From: Agromyces sp. Root81
Lineage (GTDB): Bacteria; Actinomycetota; Actinomycetes; Actinomycetales; Microbacteriaceae
Length of the DNA stretch: 64,000 nucleotides
Assembly (NCBI RefSeq): GCF_001429165.1
Contig: NZ_LMIR01000002.1
Location: 1,104,662-1,168,661, forward strand
Reading direction: 5' to 3'
The number at the start of each line of letters is the position of its first letter. The first letter of the stretch is position 1. The position numbers were made by a program, and so were the translations under genes. Shown here one piece after another: positions 14,542 to 22,953 of this stretch. The notes under the pieces are model-generated. The model was not told where the DNA came from. It saw only the letters and a program-made list of their open reading frames with translations, and searched no databases.

Positions 14542-14594
14542 TTGACATCACCGGAGGAACTTCTTCGAACGAAACTCCTCGGCTCGGATGTCAA
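14542..14594. promoter_or_regulatory. Interrupted 53-bp palindrome in a divergent promoter region
   Basis: TTGACATC at 14542 is mirrored by GATGTCAA ending at 14594, with further partial symmetry inward (CCGGAGG against CTCCTCGG, and TTC-GAAC-GAA at the centre). The outer arms resemble -35 boxes facing both ways. It could be an operator shared by the DUF998 gene and the 14664 gene. Confidence 0.45.
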
Positions 14595-14663
14595 TGACGC
14601 GATCCCGGCTCCGAGGTATCCGTGACGGCGCCGACCGAGGCACCGCGAACGAGAGGAACGACC

Positions 14664-15143
14664 ATGAACGACCACATCGCGCAGGATGTCACCGCGAGCG
14701 ACATCGACGCCGCCGGCCTCGGCGAGCAGCCCGAGCCCTCGCCCGAGGTGCGCGCGCTCGACCGGCTCGTCGGCACCTGGACGCTGACCGGTGGCGCGGA
14801 AGGCACCGTGCGCTACGAGTGGATGCCGGGCGGGCACTTCCTGCTGCAGCACGTCGAGCTCACTCAGTTCGGGGAGCGGATCACCGGCCTCGAGGTCATC
14901 GGCCGGCTGCACCCGTTCGGCGAGCCGGTCGGCGCCGACGTCGTCTCGCGCTTCTACGACTCCGCGGGCAACACCCTCGACTACGTCTACGAGCTCATCG
15001 GCGACGTGCTCACGATCTGGGGCGGCGCGAAGGGCAGCCCGGCGTACTTCCAGGGCACGTTCAGCGCAGACGACCGGGTCGTCGACGGGGCCTGGGTCTA
15101 CCCGGGCGATGGCGGCTACCCCTCGACGATGACGCGCGCCTGA
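14664..15143 (+). CDS. DUF1579-like lipocalin-fold protein
   Basis: A 159-residue protein. From about residue 28 it reads EVRALDRLVGTWTLTGGAEGTVRYEWMPGG, the opening of DUF1579/lipocalin-like proteins with the GxW element of the first strand. It then alternates short strands to the end. I start it at the ATG with AGAGGAA 7 nt upstream; an upstream in-frame ATG at 14622 has no such site. Function unknown, possibly a small hydrophobic-ligand binder. Confidence 0.8.
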   Translation: MNDHIAQDVTASDIDAAGLGEQPEPSPEVRALDRLVGTWTLTGGAEGTVRYEWMPGGHFLLQHVELTQFGERITGLEVIGRLHPFGEPVGADVVSRFYDSAGNTLDYVYELIGDVLTIWGGAKGSPAYFQGTFSADDRVVDGAWVYPGDGGYPSTMTRA

Positions 15144-15156
15144 TCGCCCCTTCCGT

Positions 15157-15243
15157 GGGTTGAGGAGCGAGCGAAGCGACTGTCTCGAAACCGCTCGTTC
15201 GATCGAGGGGGTTTCGGGACGGCGCCGGCGCGCTCCTCAACCC
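15157..15243. terminator. Long inverted repeat between convergent genes
   Basis: GGGTTGAGGAGCG (15157-15169) pairs perfectly with CGCTCCTCAACCC (15231-15243). Inside, GTCTCGAAACC (15182-15192) pairs with GGTTTCGGGAC. It separates two convergent genes and could end transcription from both sides. It belongs to the same dispersed family as the repeats at 6991, 20285 and 23955. Confidence 0.65.
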
Positions 15244-15251
15244 GCAGGAGC

Positions 15252-16568
15252 TCAGCCCGCCGCCGCCCGCTCGAGCATCGGCTTCGTCGCGAGCAGGCCC
15301 AGCCACACCACGCCGATGCCGGAGGCGAGCACACCGGCGATGACCGCGAGCGAGAGCGGCGCGACGATGATCGCTGCGCCCGTGAGGGGCAGCATCACGA
15401 CGGCTGCGGTCACCGCGGAGCCGATCGCGGTGATGCGCAGCGGCGACATGACCGCTCGGCGCCGCGCCGTGTCCATGGTCGGCGTCGGCATGCCGAGCAT
15501 GTCGAGCGAGCGGTAGAGCTCGCCGCGGTCGAGGATGCCGGCGGCCTGGTTCACGCCGACCGAGCACGCGACCATGAGGAACGAACCGACGACCGTGATC
15601 AGGATGCCGGTGCGGATGTCGGCGAACAGCTGCATCGCCTCGACGTCGCCGGCCTCGCCGAACGAACCGAGCAGCGCGATGCCGGTGCCGGCGAAGACGG
15701 CCATGAAGCTCGTCATCGCGACGCCGGAGACCTGCCGCCAGGCCGCCTTCGGCGACTCGAGCACGGAACGGGCGGCGAGGAGGCGGGCCGGCGTCTTCGC
15801 GCGTCGCGCCTGCGACTGCGCGACGAGGCGGATGACCCACGGCCCGATGAGGTTCAAGACGGCGATGGTGCCGCCGAACGCCGCACCGAGCATCGCGAGG
15901 ATGACCAGCATCGAACCCGCCACCTGCAGCACGCTCATCATGAGGAACGCGATCGCGATGACCGCGATGCCGATGACGATGCGGAGCCAGTGCAGCTTCG
16001 GCGCCTCCTGCTTCGTGCGCACGCCGAGCGGCGAAATGACGACCTGCCGGAGGCCGAGCACGGCGCTTCCGGCAGCGAGCAGCGCGACCCCGGCGACCAC
16101 GCCGGCGAGCGCGGGCACGCCGAGCAGCACGCCGTCGATGCCGAGCGCCTCGCCGCGGAACGGGATGAGCGCGATGAGCGGCACGAGCGCGAAGTAGAGC
16201 ACCACGCCGGCGAGGGCGCCGGCGACGGCGAGTACCACGGACTCGAGCACGGCGAGCGCCGACACCGTCGCGGGGGTGGCGCCGAGCAGCCGCAGGGTCG
16301 CGAGCCGGTCGTCGCGCCGACGGGCCGAGAGTCGGGCTGCCGCACCGCCGAGCGAGGCGAGGGGCACCACGAGCAGCACGAGGGCGACGACCGCGAGCGC
16401 CTGGTAGGTCACGCCGAAGTCGTCGGTCCACGTCCAGAACGTCTGGGCGCCGCCGAGCACGGTCAGGAGCAGCGACGTGACGATCGCGAAGGCGGTGACG
16501 GGCAGGAGGCTCGCTGCGGCACCGGAGGTGCCCGGTCGGGCGAGCAGCCACGCGACGCGGGCGATCAC
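15252..16568 (-). CDS. FtsX-like ABC transporter permease
   Basis: A 438-residue permease with about eight hydrophobic segments arranged in two FtsX-type blocks: residues ~70-210 (LSARRRDDRLATLRLLGATPATV is the first cytoplasmic FtsX loop) and ~330-430 (ELYRSLDMLGMPTPTM is the second). It lacks a large extracytoplasmic domain, so it resembles antibiotic-export or lipid permeases rather than MacB. The GTG at 16568 overlaps the ATPase stop by GTGA. It forms an exporter with the next gene; the substrate is unknown. Confidence 0.87.
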   Translation of the reverse strand: MIARVAWLLARPGTSGAAASLLPVTAFAIVTSLLLTVLGGAQTFWTWTDDFGVTYQALAVVALVLLVVPLASLGGAAARLSARRRDDRLATLRLLGATPATVSALAVLESVVLAVAGALAGVVLYFALVPLIALIPFRGEALGIDGVLLGVPALAGVVAGVALLAAGSAVLGLRQVVISPLGVRTKQEAPKLHWLRIVIGIAVIAIAFLMMSVLQVAGSMLVILAMLGAAFGGTIAVLNLIGPWVIRLVAQSQARRAKTPARLLAARSVLESPKAAWRQVSGVAMTSFMAVFAGTGIALLGSFGEAGDVEAMQLFADIRTGILITVVGSFLMVACSVGVNQAAGILDRGELYRSLDMLGMPTPTMDTARRRAVMSPLRITAIGSAVTAAVVMLPLTGAAIIVAPLSLAVIAGVLASGIGVVWLGLLATKPMLERAAAG

Positions 16569-17266
16569 GCGGTCACCCCTGGCACCCGCTCGCCGACGAT
16601 GCGGCCGTCGCGCATGTCCACGATGCGCGAGCAGCGGCCTGCGACATCCGCGTCGTGCGTGACGACCACGAGCGTGCGGCCCTGGCCGGTGGTGGAGTCG
16701 AGCAGCGCCTGCATGACCTCGGCCGAGGTGGCCGAGTCGAGCGCACCGGTCGGCTCGTCGGCGAAGACGACGGATGCCCCGGTCACCTGCGCCCGCGCGA
16801 TCGCGACGCGCTGCGCCTGGCCGCCCGAGAGCTGGCCGATGCGGCGGTCCTCCATGCCGGCGAGGCCGAGGGCCGCGAGCCACCCGCGCCCGTACTCCTC
16901 GGCGCGGGCGCGCGGCATGCCGTTCAGCATGAGCGCCAGCGCGACGTTCTCGACCGCGGTGAGCTCGGGAATGAGGAGCCCCTGCTGGAAGACGAAGCCG
17001 TACGCCTCGCGGCGGAGCCGCGAGCGTTCGCGCTCCCCCAGCGCCGTGACCTCGACCCGCCCGGCGCCGGACTGGAAGCCGACCGTGCCGGCGTCGGGTC
17101 GGGTGATGCCGGCGAGGCAGTGCAGCAGCGTCGTCTTGCCCGACCCCGAGGCGCCCATGATGGCGATCGCCTCCCCGGTGCGCACCTGGAGGTCGACGCC
17201 CGCGAGCGCGTGCGTCTGGCCGAATGACTTGCTGAGGCCGGATGCCTCGATCACGAAGGAACTCAT
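16565..17266 (-). CDS. ABC transporter ATP-binding protein (LolD/MacB type)
   Basis: A 233-residue ATPase. Walker A is MGASGSGKTT (about 35-44), the Q-loop is FVFQQGLL, the signature is LSGGQAQRVAIARA and Walker B is VVFADEPTGALDS, the wording of ATPases that partner FtsX permeases. It starts at ATG 17266; an upstream in-frame ATG lies across the spacer and lacks support. It is coupled to the permease gene. This operon is separated from the next ABC system by a strong hairpin. Confidence 0.9.
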   Translation of the reverse strand: MSSFVIEASGLSKSFGQTHALAGVDLQVRTGEAIAIMGASGSGKTTLLHCLAGITRPDAGTVGFQSGAGRVEVTALGERERSRLRREAYGFVFQQGLLIPELTAVENVALALMLNGMPRARAEEYGRGWLAALGLAGMEDRRIGQLSGGQAQRVAIARAQVTGASVVFADEPTGALDSATSAEVMQALLDSTTGQGRTLVVVTHDADVAGRCSRIVDMRDGRIVGERVPGVTA

Positions 17267-17375
17267 ACCCTCGAGCCTGCCCGGGCGGCCCGGTGCGGCG
17301 CGTCGGTCGCGCGTCGTATTCACGCGACGGCGCCGTCATCCTCCCGGATGACGGCCTGCCCCTGCGCAGACGGAT

Positions 17376-17413
17376 GCGGCGCGGCATCCGACCCCCATCG
17401 GATGCCGCGCCGC
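17376..17413. terminator. Strong hairpin terminator, 15-bp stem
   Basis: GCGGCGCGGCATCCG and CGGATGCCGCGCCGC form a perfect 15-bp stem with an 8-nt loop. It lies just after the stop of the membrane protein gene at 17432 and ends that operon. There is no T-run, as is usual in actinobacteria. Confidence 0.75.
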
Positions 17414-17431
17414 GGCTGTGAACCCGCTCGA

Positions 17432-18202
17432 TCAGCGGGGCGTCGCCCGCCGGATGACGAAGTAGCCGACGATCGCGGAAACCACCGCGAGGGCCAGCAC
17501 CACGCTGAAGACGCCGGCGATGCCGATCGCGGCGAACCATGCGAACAGCGACGGCCACGAACCGGCCAAGGTGATCGCAGCGATCGCGACCAGCAGCAGG
17601 GCGATCGTGCTGAACAGGAGGATCATCATGCCGCGCATGCGCCAGCGCATGTAGACGGTCGTGATGCTCGCACCGATGAAGAGCACGAGGAGCTGCAAGG
17701 CGAAGCTCGTGTAGAAGTCGAGCAGCCAGTTCTGCCCGTACCAGAGGGCATCGAACATGTGCGCGCCGAGCCACCAGCCGTCGGTGGCGATCTCGATCTG
17801 CACGAGCGTCGCGATCGCGACCGCGTACATGACCGCGGTGAGCACGAACATGAGCGAGGTGCCGAGCCAGTAGTCGCGGCGCGTGGTGCCGAACCCGAGC
17901 GCGAACGAGAACGTGTAGGCGATCGCCTGCACGCCGACCGCGACGAGGTACCACTGCGGCGAGAGCACGGCCCAGCTGTAACGCATGTTGTCGAGGTCTT
18001 CGGTGGTCACGTCGCCGCCGGAACCCGCCCGGATGATGAGCGTGATGATGATCGAGACCGCCCATGCGGCACCGAGGATCATCCACGGGATGCCGAAGAA
18101 AATCGACGGGTTGACGGTGTGCAGGCGCACGATGCGCCAGATCTCGTGAGCCCGCGAGCGGGCTTCGGTGCGCACGACGGGTGCGGTCGCGACGGCGGTC
18201 AT
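17432..18202 (-). CDS. ABC transporter membrane subunit (ABC-2-like), 256 aa
   Basis: A 256-residue integral membrane protein with six hydrophobic segments (about 38-60, 83-105, 120-142, 165-190, 197-220, 225-248). The N-terminal RAHEIWRIVRLHTVNPSIFFGIPW is typical of ABC-2-type exporters encoded with a YtrA repressor. The ATG at 18202 overlaps the ATPase stop by ATGA. It is the last of the three-gene GntR-ATPase-permease operon and ends at a strong hairpin. Confidence 0.85.
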   Translation of the reverse strand: MTAVATAPVVRTEARSRAHEIWRIVRLHTVNPSIFFGIPWMILGAAWAVSIIITLIIRAGSGGDVTTEDLDNMRYSWAVLSPQWYLVAVGVQAIAYTFSFALGFGTTRRDYWLGTSLMFVLTAVMYAVAIATLVQIEIATDGWWLGAHMFDALWYGQNWLLDFYTSFALQLLVLFIGASITTVYMRWRMRGMMILLFSTIALLLVAIAAITLAGSWPSLFAWFAAIGIAGVFSVVLALAVVSAIVGYFVIRRATPR

Positions 18203-19104
18203 GCTGCGGCCTCCTGTTCGGTCGAGCCGGCGAGGTCGGTGCCGGTCATGTGGACGATGAGCTGCTGGAGCGAGACGGGCGCGAGCTCGAGGCCGAGTTC
18301 GGCCGCCTGGATGCGGTCGCGCTGGTCGAGACGACCGTCGATCGTGACGGATGCCAGTCCGCCGAGGCCGTCCCGTCCGATGACGGGCCGGTCGGCGACG
18401 AAGGACTCGACGACCGCCCGGGGCCCGGCGACGGTGGTCGCGGAGCCGCGCACTTCGTCGGCATCGCGGTCGAGGAGGATTCGTCCCTGGTCGATGAGGA
18501 TCACGTGCTCGAGCAGGTTCGCGACCTCGTCGATCAGGTGGGTCGAGAGCACGATCGTGCGGGGGTGCTGGGCGTAGTCCTCGAGCAGCCGGTCGTAGAA
18601 GATGTGCCTGGCGACCGCGTCGAGACCGAGGTAGGGCTCGTCGAAGAACGTGATCGGGGCACGTGAGGCGAGTCCGACGATGACGCCGACGGCCGAGAGC
18701 TGGCCGCGGGAGAGCTTCTTGATGCGCCGTTTCACCGGGAGGCGGAAGTCGGCGACGAGCTGCTCGGCGAACGCGGCATCCCAGTGCTCGAAGAACCACG
18801 GGGCGGACTTGAAGACGTGCGCCGGCGTGAAGTCCTCGGGGTAGCGCTGCGACTCCGCGATGAAGCACATGCGGCGCAGCACGTCGGCGTGCTCGGCCGG
18901 CTCGCGGCCGAAGACCTCGAGCCGCCCGGCGTTCGCGAAGAGCTGGCCGGTGAGCAGCTGCATGATCGTGGTCTTGCCAGCGCCGTTCCGGCCGAGCAGG
19001 CCGTAGATGCGGTTCTCCTCGAGGGAGAAGTCGACCGCGTCGACGGCCGTGAATGAGCCGTAGCGCTTCGTGAGGCCGGTGGCGCGCACCACTGTGCCGG
19101 TCAT
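18199..19104 (-). CDS. ABC transporter ATP-binding protein (export type)
   Basis: A 301-residue ATPase. Walker A is LLGRNGAGKTT (about 36-46). The signature reads LSRGQLSAV, an unusual variant of LSGGQ. Walker B is ITFFDEPYLGLD and the switch His is in LSTHLIDEV. About 80 residues after the ATPase core form a regulatory tail. The SRGQ variant and the length match the YtrB/CcmA-like exporters regulated by YtrA-type GntR proteins. It is coupled by ATGA to both neighbours. Likely role: envelope-stress or antibiotic-linked export. Confidence 0.9.
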   Translation of the reverse strand: MTGTVVRATGLTKRYGSFTAVDAVDFSLEENRIYGLLGRNGAGKTTIMQLLTGQLFANAGRLEVFGREPAEHADVLRRMCFIAESQRYPEDFTPAHVFKSAPWFFEHWDAAFAEQLVADFRLPVKRRIKKLSRGQLSAVGVIVGLASRAPITFFDEPYLGLDAVARHIFYDRLLEDYAQHPRTIVLSTHLIDEVANLLEHVILIDQGRILLDRDADEVRGSATTVAGPRAVVESFVADRPVIGRDGLGGLASVTIDGRLDQRDRIQAAELGLELAPVSLQQLIVHMTGTDLAGSTEQEAAA

Positions 19105-19460
19105 GATTGGATCCTTTCCGCGCGGAGCATGCCCGCGAGTTCGTCGATGCCGATGCCGAGCTTCTCGGCCTCGATGATGAGTGGTCTGAGGAATTCGGCG
19201 GCGAAGCCCGCCCGCCGGCGTTCGACGAGCCGTTCGCGGGCGCCGGTCGTCACGAACATGCCGATGCCCCTTCGCTTCTCCACGATGCCGTCGTCGACAA
19301 GGCGGGTCACCCCTTTCAGTGCTGTGGCCGGGTTGACGCGCAGGAACGCGGCGAACTCGTTCGTCGAGGGGATCTGGCCGCCTTCCGGCAGCGACCCGTC
19401 GATGATGTCGTTCTCGATCTGTTCTGCGATCTGGATGAAGATCGGACGCGATTCGTCCAT
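19101..19460 (-). CDS. GntR-family repressor, YtrA subfamily
   Basis: A 119-residue regulator. The winged helix-turn-helix at 8-75 (PIFIQIAEQIENDIIDGSL, then STNEFAAFLRVNPATALKGVTRLVDDGIVEKRRGIGMFV) is GntR, and the short C-terminal helix pair is the YtrA type. It is the first gene of the exporter operon and overlaps the ATPase by ATGA. A near-perfect palindrome lies 26 nt upstream of the start, so autoregulation of the operon is very likely. The inducer cannot be told; YtrA relatives respond to cell-wall antibiotics. Confidence 0.92.
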   Translation of the reverse strand: MDESRPIFIQIAEQIENDIIDGSLPEGGQIPSTNEFAAFLRVNPATALKGVTRLVDDGIVEKRRGIGMFVTTGARERLVERRRAGFAAEFLRPLIIEAEKLGIGIDELAGMLRAERIQS

Positions 19461-19485
19461 GCCCGCCCTTTACTGCAAGAACCTT

Positions 19486-19517
19486 GGTTGGTTCATTACT
19501 TGTGTAACTAACCAACC
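19486..19517. promoter_or_regulatory. Operator of the GntR/YtrA repressor
   Basis: Outer arms GGTTGGTT (19486-19493) and AACCAACC (19510-19517) enclose an inner pair TTAC (19496-19499) and GTAA (19504-19507) on the same axis. The AT-rich site stands out from the GC-rich surroundings and lies between the repressor start and the divergent gene at 19568. Confidence 0.75.
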
Positions 19518-19555
19518 ATGCTCGCGTGCGGGTGTCAACCCCTGAGTTCCACGAG

Positions 19556-19561
19556 TAGGCT
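19556..19561 (+). promoter_or_regulatory. -10 element (TAGGCT) of DUF402 gene, leaderless
   Basis: TAGGCT ends 6 nt before the ATG at 19568, with no ribosome binding site between. Confidence 0.45.
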
Positions 19562-19567
19562 CCCGGG

Positions 19568-20281
19568 ATGACGCTCAGAGACGATGCGACCGCCGATGCA
19601 CCGCAGACGCCCTCCGGGAACGCGAGCGAGCCCGCCCCGTTCGAACGCGGCACGGCCGTCGCGATCCGCGGCATCCACTCGTACGGGCAGCACGGCACCA
19701 TCGTCGGGTTCGCGGTCGCCGGCATCGTCGTGGCCGACTCCGACGACCTGACGGTGGTCTGCACCCCGGCCGGATCGGCGGTACGCGCCAGGGGCGGATC
19801 GGGAAACGGGCCGAACGGCCGACTCGTGCTGGCCGACGACTGGAACGGCACGCACGATGCACGCCCCTGGGACGGCGATGCGGTGGTGCGAGTGCACCGC
19901 CGCGGCGAGCCGTGGTCCGTGTGGCGCTGGCACGACGGCCGCGACTGGAGCAGCGTGTGGTACGGGAACCTCGAGGAGCCGTGGCGCCGCTCCGCCGTCG
20001 GTTTCGACACGGAGGACTGGACGCTCGACGTCGTGGGCGAGGGCGACCCGATCGACGGGCCCTGGGAGGTCGGGTACAAGGACGAGGACGAGCTCGCGTG
20101 GCTCCTCGAGGTCGGGGCCATGTCGTCTGGCGAGGCGGAACGCGCTCGCCTCGCCGGGGAGCGGCTGACCGCCATCGCGCAGGGTGCGACGTGGCCGTTC
20201 GACGCCGACTGGACTCCGTGGGTGCCCGACGAGGCGTGGGGCGCCGTTCCGATGCCGGTGGACTGGCGCCGACTGAACTGA
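19568..20281 (+). CDS. DUF402-domain protein
   Basis: A 237-residue protein. After a variable N-terminus, the region from about residue 90 (DDWNGTHDARPWDGDAVVRV, WSVWRWHDGRDWSSVWYGNLEEPWRR, DTEDWTLDVV) carries the Trp- and Asp-rich DUF402 pattern. A Glu/Asp cluster follows (GYKDEDELAWLLEVG). DUF402 proteins such as FomD are small metal-dependent nucleotide phosphohydrolases; this activity is inferred from the family only. It is divergent from the GntR gene, across its operator. Confidence 0.85.
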   Translation: MTLRDDATADAPQTPSGNASEPAPFERGTAVAIRGIHSYGQHGTIVGFAVAGIVVADSDDLTVVCTPAGSAVRARGGSGNGPNGRLVLADDWNGTHDARPWDGDAVVRVHRRGEPWSVWRWHDGRDWSSVWYGNLEEPWRRSAVGFDTEDWTLDVVGEGDPIDGPWEVGYKDEDELAWLLEVGAMSSGEAERARLAGERLTAIAQGATWPFDADWTPWVPDEAWGAVPMPVDWRRLN

Positions 20282-20284
20282 GCG

Positions 20285-20319
20285 AGAGTCTCGATACGCT
20301 TCTTCGTCGCTACTCGACC
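20285..20319. repeat. Dispersed GTCTCGA...CTCGACC element
   Basis: GAGTCTCGATACGC and GCTACTCGACC flank this short palindromic element between two convergent genes. It overlaps the last codons of the EamA transporter gene. It is related to the copies at 6991, 15157 and 23955. Confidence 0.55.
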
Positions 20320-21338
20320 GGCCGTCGCTCCTCGACCGACGCGAGCCGCGCGCGGCGCGGCAGGCGCAGGCGACCCTGCGCGAGCAGGATGCCGAGGAGC
20401 ACGAGCACGGCCCCGATCGGCTCGTGCCACGAGAAGCGCTCGCCGAGCAGCAGCACCCCGAGGGCCACGCCGACCACGGGCGTGACGTAGGTCACCGTCG
20501 ACGCGTTGGTCGGGCCCCAGGCACGCAGCACGTTGATGTTCCAGATGTAGGCGAGGCCCGTGCCGAGCACCCCGAGAGCGAGCAGCGAGCCGACGATCGC
20601 GAGGTCGAGCTCGACCGGCTGCCACGCGATCACGGGCGTCAGCACGAGCATGATCGCGCCCGCGATGCCGATGTTCAGGAATGCGAAGGTCGCCGGCGCG
20701 ATCGGCCGGGTGCTCAGGAACTTGCGGGTGTACCCGAAGGTGAAGCCGTAGCAGACGGCCGCACCGAGGCACGCGAGCTGGCCGAGCAGGCTCCCGGTGA
20801 GTGCCGCGTACTGCCACGGCCCGATGATCACGACGACGCCCGCGATGCCGACGATCACGCCCGCCCACTGCGCGGCGGCGAGCTTCTCGACCCGGAACGC
20901 GAGCGTCGCCATGAGCGCCGTCGTGATGGGGGTGACGGCGTTGTAGATCGAGGCGAGGCTCGACGAGACGTGCAGTTCGGCCCAGGCGAAGAGCATGTGG
21001 GGCACGACGCATCCGCTGATCGCGATGACCGCGAAGTGCAGCCACACGATCGGCTGCCTGGGCAGCACCGGGCCGCGCTCCCCCGTCGGCGTCGCCACGC
21101 GCGGGCGCATGAGGAGCACGATGAGGCCGAGGGTGAGGCCGCCGAGCACGAGCCGCGACCACGCCACCTGCGTGAAGCCGACGCCCTCGAGGGCGACCTT
21201 CATGAACAGGAAGCTGGCACCCCAGATGACGCCCATGCCGAGGAACTGCAGCCACGTCGACAGCCGGTTCGGCTGCGACGAAGCTGATGCCGCGGCGGCC
21301 GTGCCGGCCGGGGCGCTCGGGGTGGTGCTGGTGCTCAC
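20310..21338 (-). CDS. EamA/DMT-family transporter
   Basis: A 342-residue transporter with ten hydrophobic segments in two EamA halves. The first opens with [24 protein letters not shown] and the second with [21 protein letters not shown]; both show the family pattern. These proteins move amino acids or other metabolites. The start is GTG at 21338; the first 25 residues are Ser/Ala-rich. The C-terminal tail VEERRPVE is encoded within a dispersed repeat element, so the original end may have been altered. Confidence 0.9.
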   Translation of the reverse strand: MSTSTTPSAPAGTAAAASASSQPNRLSTWLQFLGMGVIWGASFLFMKVALEGVGFTQVAWSRLVLGGLTLGLIVLLMRPRVATPTGERGPVLPRQPIVWLHFAVIAISGCVVPHMLFAWAELHVSSSLASIYNAVTPITTALMATLAFRVEKLAAAQWAGVIVGIAGVVVIIGPWQYAALTGSLLGQLACLGAAVCYGFTFGYTRKFLSTRPIAPATFAFLNIGIAGAIMLVLTPVIAWQPVELDLAIVGSLLALGVLGTGLAYIWNINVLRAWGPTNASTVTYVTPVVGVALGVLLLGERFSWHEPIGAVLVLLGILLAQGRLRLPRRARLASVEERRPVE

Positions 21339-21468
21339 CGGTCGAGCGTACGCCCGGCCACCGACCCGCCGTCAGGCCCGCCGGGGTGCATGTCCGGAAT
21401 CCGCCGAAGGACGGCAGCCGCGGCATCCGCTGCCCTCGATGCCCTCCCGCTCCAGGGGGCTGCGAGCC

Positions 21469-21474
21469 TAGGCT
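21469..21474 (+). promoter_or_regulatory. -10 element (TAGGCT) of lpdA, leaderless
   Basis: TAGGCT ends 7 nt before the ATG at 21482. No Shine-Dalgarno sequence lies between. Confidence 0.45.
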
Positions 21475-21481
21475 GAACGCC

Positions 21482-22882
21482 ATGACCAGCCATTTCGATG
21501 TCGTCGTCCTCGGCGCGGGTCCCGGCGGCTACGTCGCCGCGGTGCGCGCCGCCCAACTCGGTCTCCGCGTGGCGGTGATCGAGGAGAAGTACTGGGGCGG
21601 GGTGTGCCTGAACATCGGGTGCATCCCCTCGAAGGCGCTGCTGCGCAACGCCGAGCTCGCCCACATCTTCACGACGCAGGCCGCCACGTTCGGCATGACG
21701 GGCGAGGTGAGCTTCGACTACGGCGTCGCCTACGAGCGCAGCCGTCAGGTCGCCGAAGGGCGCGTCAAGGGCGTGCACTACCTGATGAAGAAGAACGGGA
21801 TCACCGAGGTCGACGGACGCGGCACGTTCCGCGATGCGAACACCATCGACGTGGCGAAGGCCGACGGGTCGACCGAGACCCTGACGTTCGACAACGCGAT
21901 CATCGCGACCGGCTCGCGGGTGAAGCTGCTGCCCGGCGTCGAGCTCTCGCCGAACATCGTCACGTACGCGACGCAGATCATGGACCGCGACCTCCCGCGT
22001 TCGATCGCGGTCATCGGGGCCGGCGCGATCGGCATGGAGTTCGCCTACATCGTGCGCAACTTCGGCGTCGACGTCACCATCATCGAGTTCCTCGACCGGG
22101 CGCTGCCCAACGAGGACGTCGACGTCTCGAAGGAGATCACGAAGCAGTACCGCAAGCTCGGCGTGCCGATCCTCACCTCGACGAAGGTGCAGACGGTCAC
22201 CGACAACGGCTCGTCGGTCACCGTGGCCTACACCGGTGCCGACGGACAACCCGGATCGCTCGAGGTCGAGCGCGTGCTCATGGCCGTGGGCTTCGCGCCG
22301 AACGTCGACGACTTCGGCCTGGAGGCCACCGGCGTGGAGCTCACCGACCGCAGCGCGATCGGCATCGACGAGTTCATGCGCACCAACGTGCCGCACATCT
22401 TCGCGATCGGCGACGTGACCGCGAAGCTCATGCTCGCCCACGTCGCCGAGGCGATGGGCGTCGTCGCGGCCGAGACCATCGGCGGCGCAGAGACCATGGA
22501 ACTCGGCGACTACCGCATGATGCCGCGAGCCACGTTCTGCGCGCCGCAGGTCGCGAGCTTCGGGCTGACCGAGCAGCAGGCGCGCGACGAGGGGTACGAC
22601 GTGAAGGTGTCGACCTTCCCGTTCTCCGCGAACGCGAAGGCGCACGGGTTGGGCGACCCCACGGGCTTCGTCAAGCTGATCGCCGACGGGAAGCACCTCG
22701 AGCTGCTCGGCGGGCACCTGATCGGGCCGGATGTCTCCGAGCTGCTGCCCGAGCTGACCCTCGCGCAGAAGTGGGACCTCGGCGCCCTCGAGCTCGGCCG
22801 CAACGTGCACACCCACCCCACGCTGTCGGAGGCGCTGCAGGAGGCGTTCCACGGCCTCGCGGGCCACATGATCAACATGTGA
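21482..22882 (+). CDS. lpdA: Dihydrolipoyl dehydrogenase (E3)
   Basis: A 466-residue flavoprotein disulfide reductase. FAD-binding GAGPGG is at 11-16, the redox-active cysteines are 42 and 47 in [11 protein letters not shown], the NAD motif [10 protein letters not shown] is near 180, the second FAD motif IFAIGDV near 305, and the catalytic His is in HTHPTLSE near 443. It reoxidises dihydrolipoamide in the pyruvate and 2-oxoglutarate dehydrogenase complexes. The gene stands alone and ends at a strong hairpin. Mycothione reductase and mercuric reductase are excluded by the CLNIGC and HPTLSE wording. Confidence 0.95.
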   Translation: MTSHFDVVVLGAGPGGYVAAVRAAQLGLRVAVIEEKYWGGVCLNIGCIPSKALLRNAELAHIFTTQAATFGMTGEVSFDYGVAYERSRQVAEGRVKGVHYLMKKNGITEVDGRGTFRDANTIDVAKADGSTETLTFDNAIIATGSRVKLLPGVELSPNIVTYATQIMDRDLPRSIAVIGAGAIGMEFAYIVRNFGVDVTIIEFLDRALPNEDVDVSKEITKQYRKLGVPILTSTKVQTVTDNGSSVTVAYTGADGQPGSLEVERVLMAVGFAPNVDDFGLEATGVELTDRSAIGIDEFMRTNVPHIFAIGDVTAKLMLAHVAEAMGVVAAETIGGAETMELGDYRMMPRATFCAPQVASFGLTEQQARDEGYDVKVSTFPFSANAKAHGLGDPTGFVKLIADGKHLELLGGHLIGPDVSELLPELTLAQKWDLGALELGRNVHTHPTLSEALQEAFHGLAGHMINM

Positions 22883-22883
22883 T

Positions 22884-22927
22884 CGGATGCCGCGGCGCCA
22901 CGCTTCGGCGTTGCGCCGCGGCATCCG
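22884..22927 (+). terminator. Hairpin terminator of lpdA
   Basis: A perfect 15-bp stem, CGGATGCCGCGGCGC with GCGCCGCGGCATCCG, with a 14-nt loop, starting 2 nt after the lpdA stop. The stem contains the over-represented GGATGCC heptamer twice. Confidence 0.8.
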
Positions 22928-22953
22928 CTCGATTCGACTGAGATCATCAGCGC

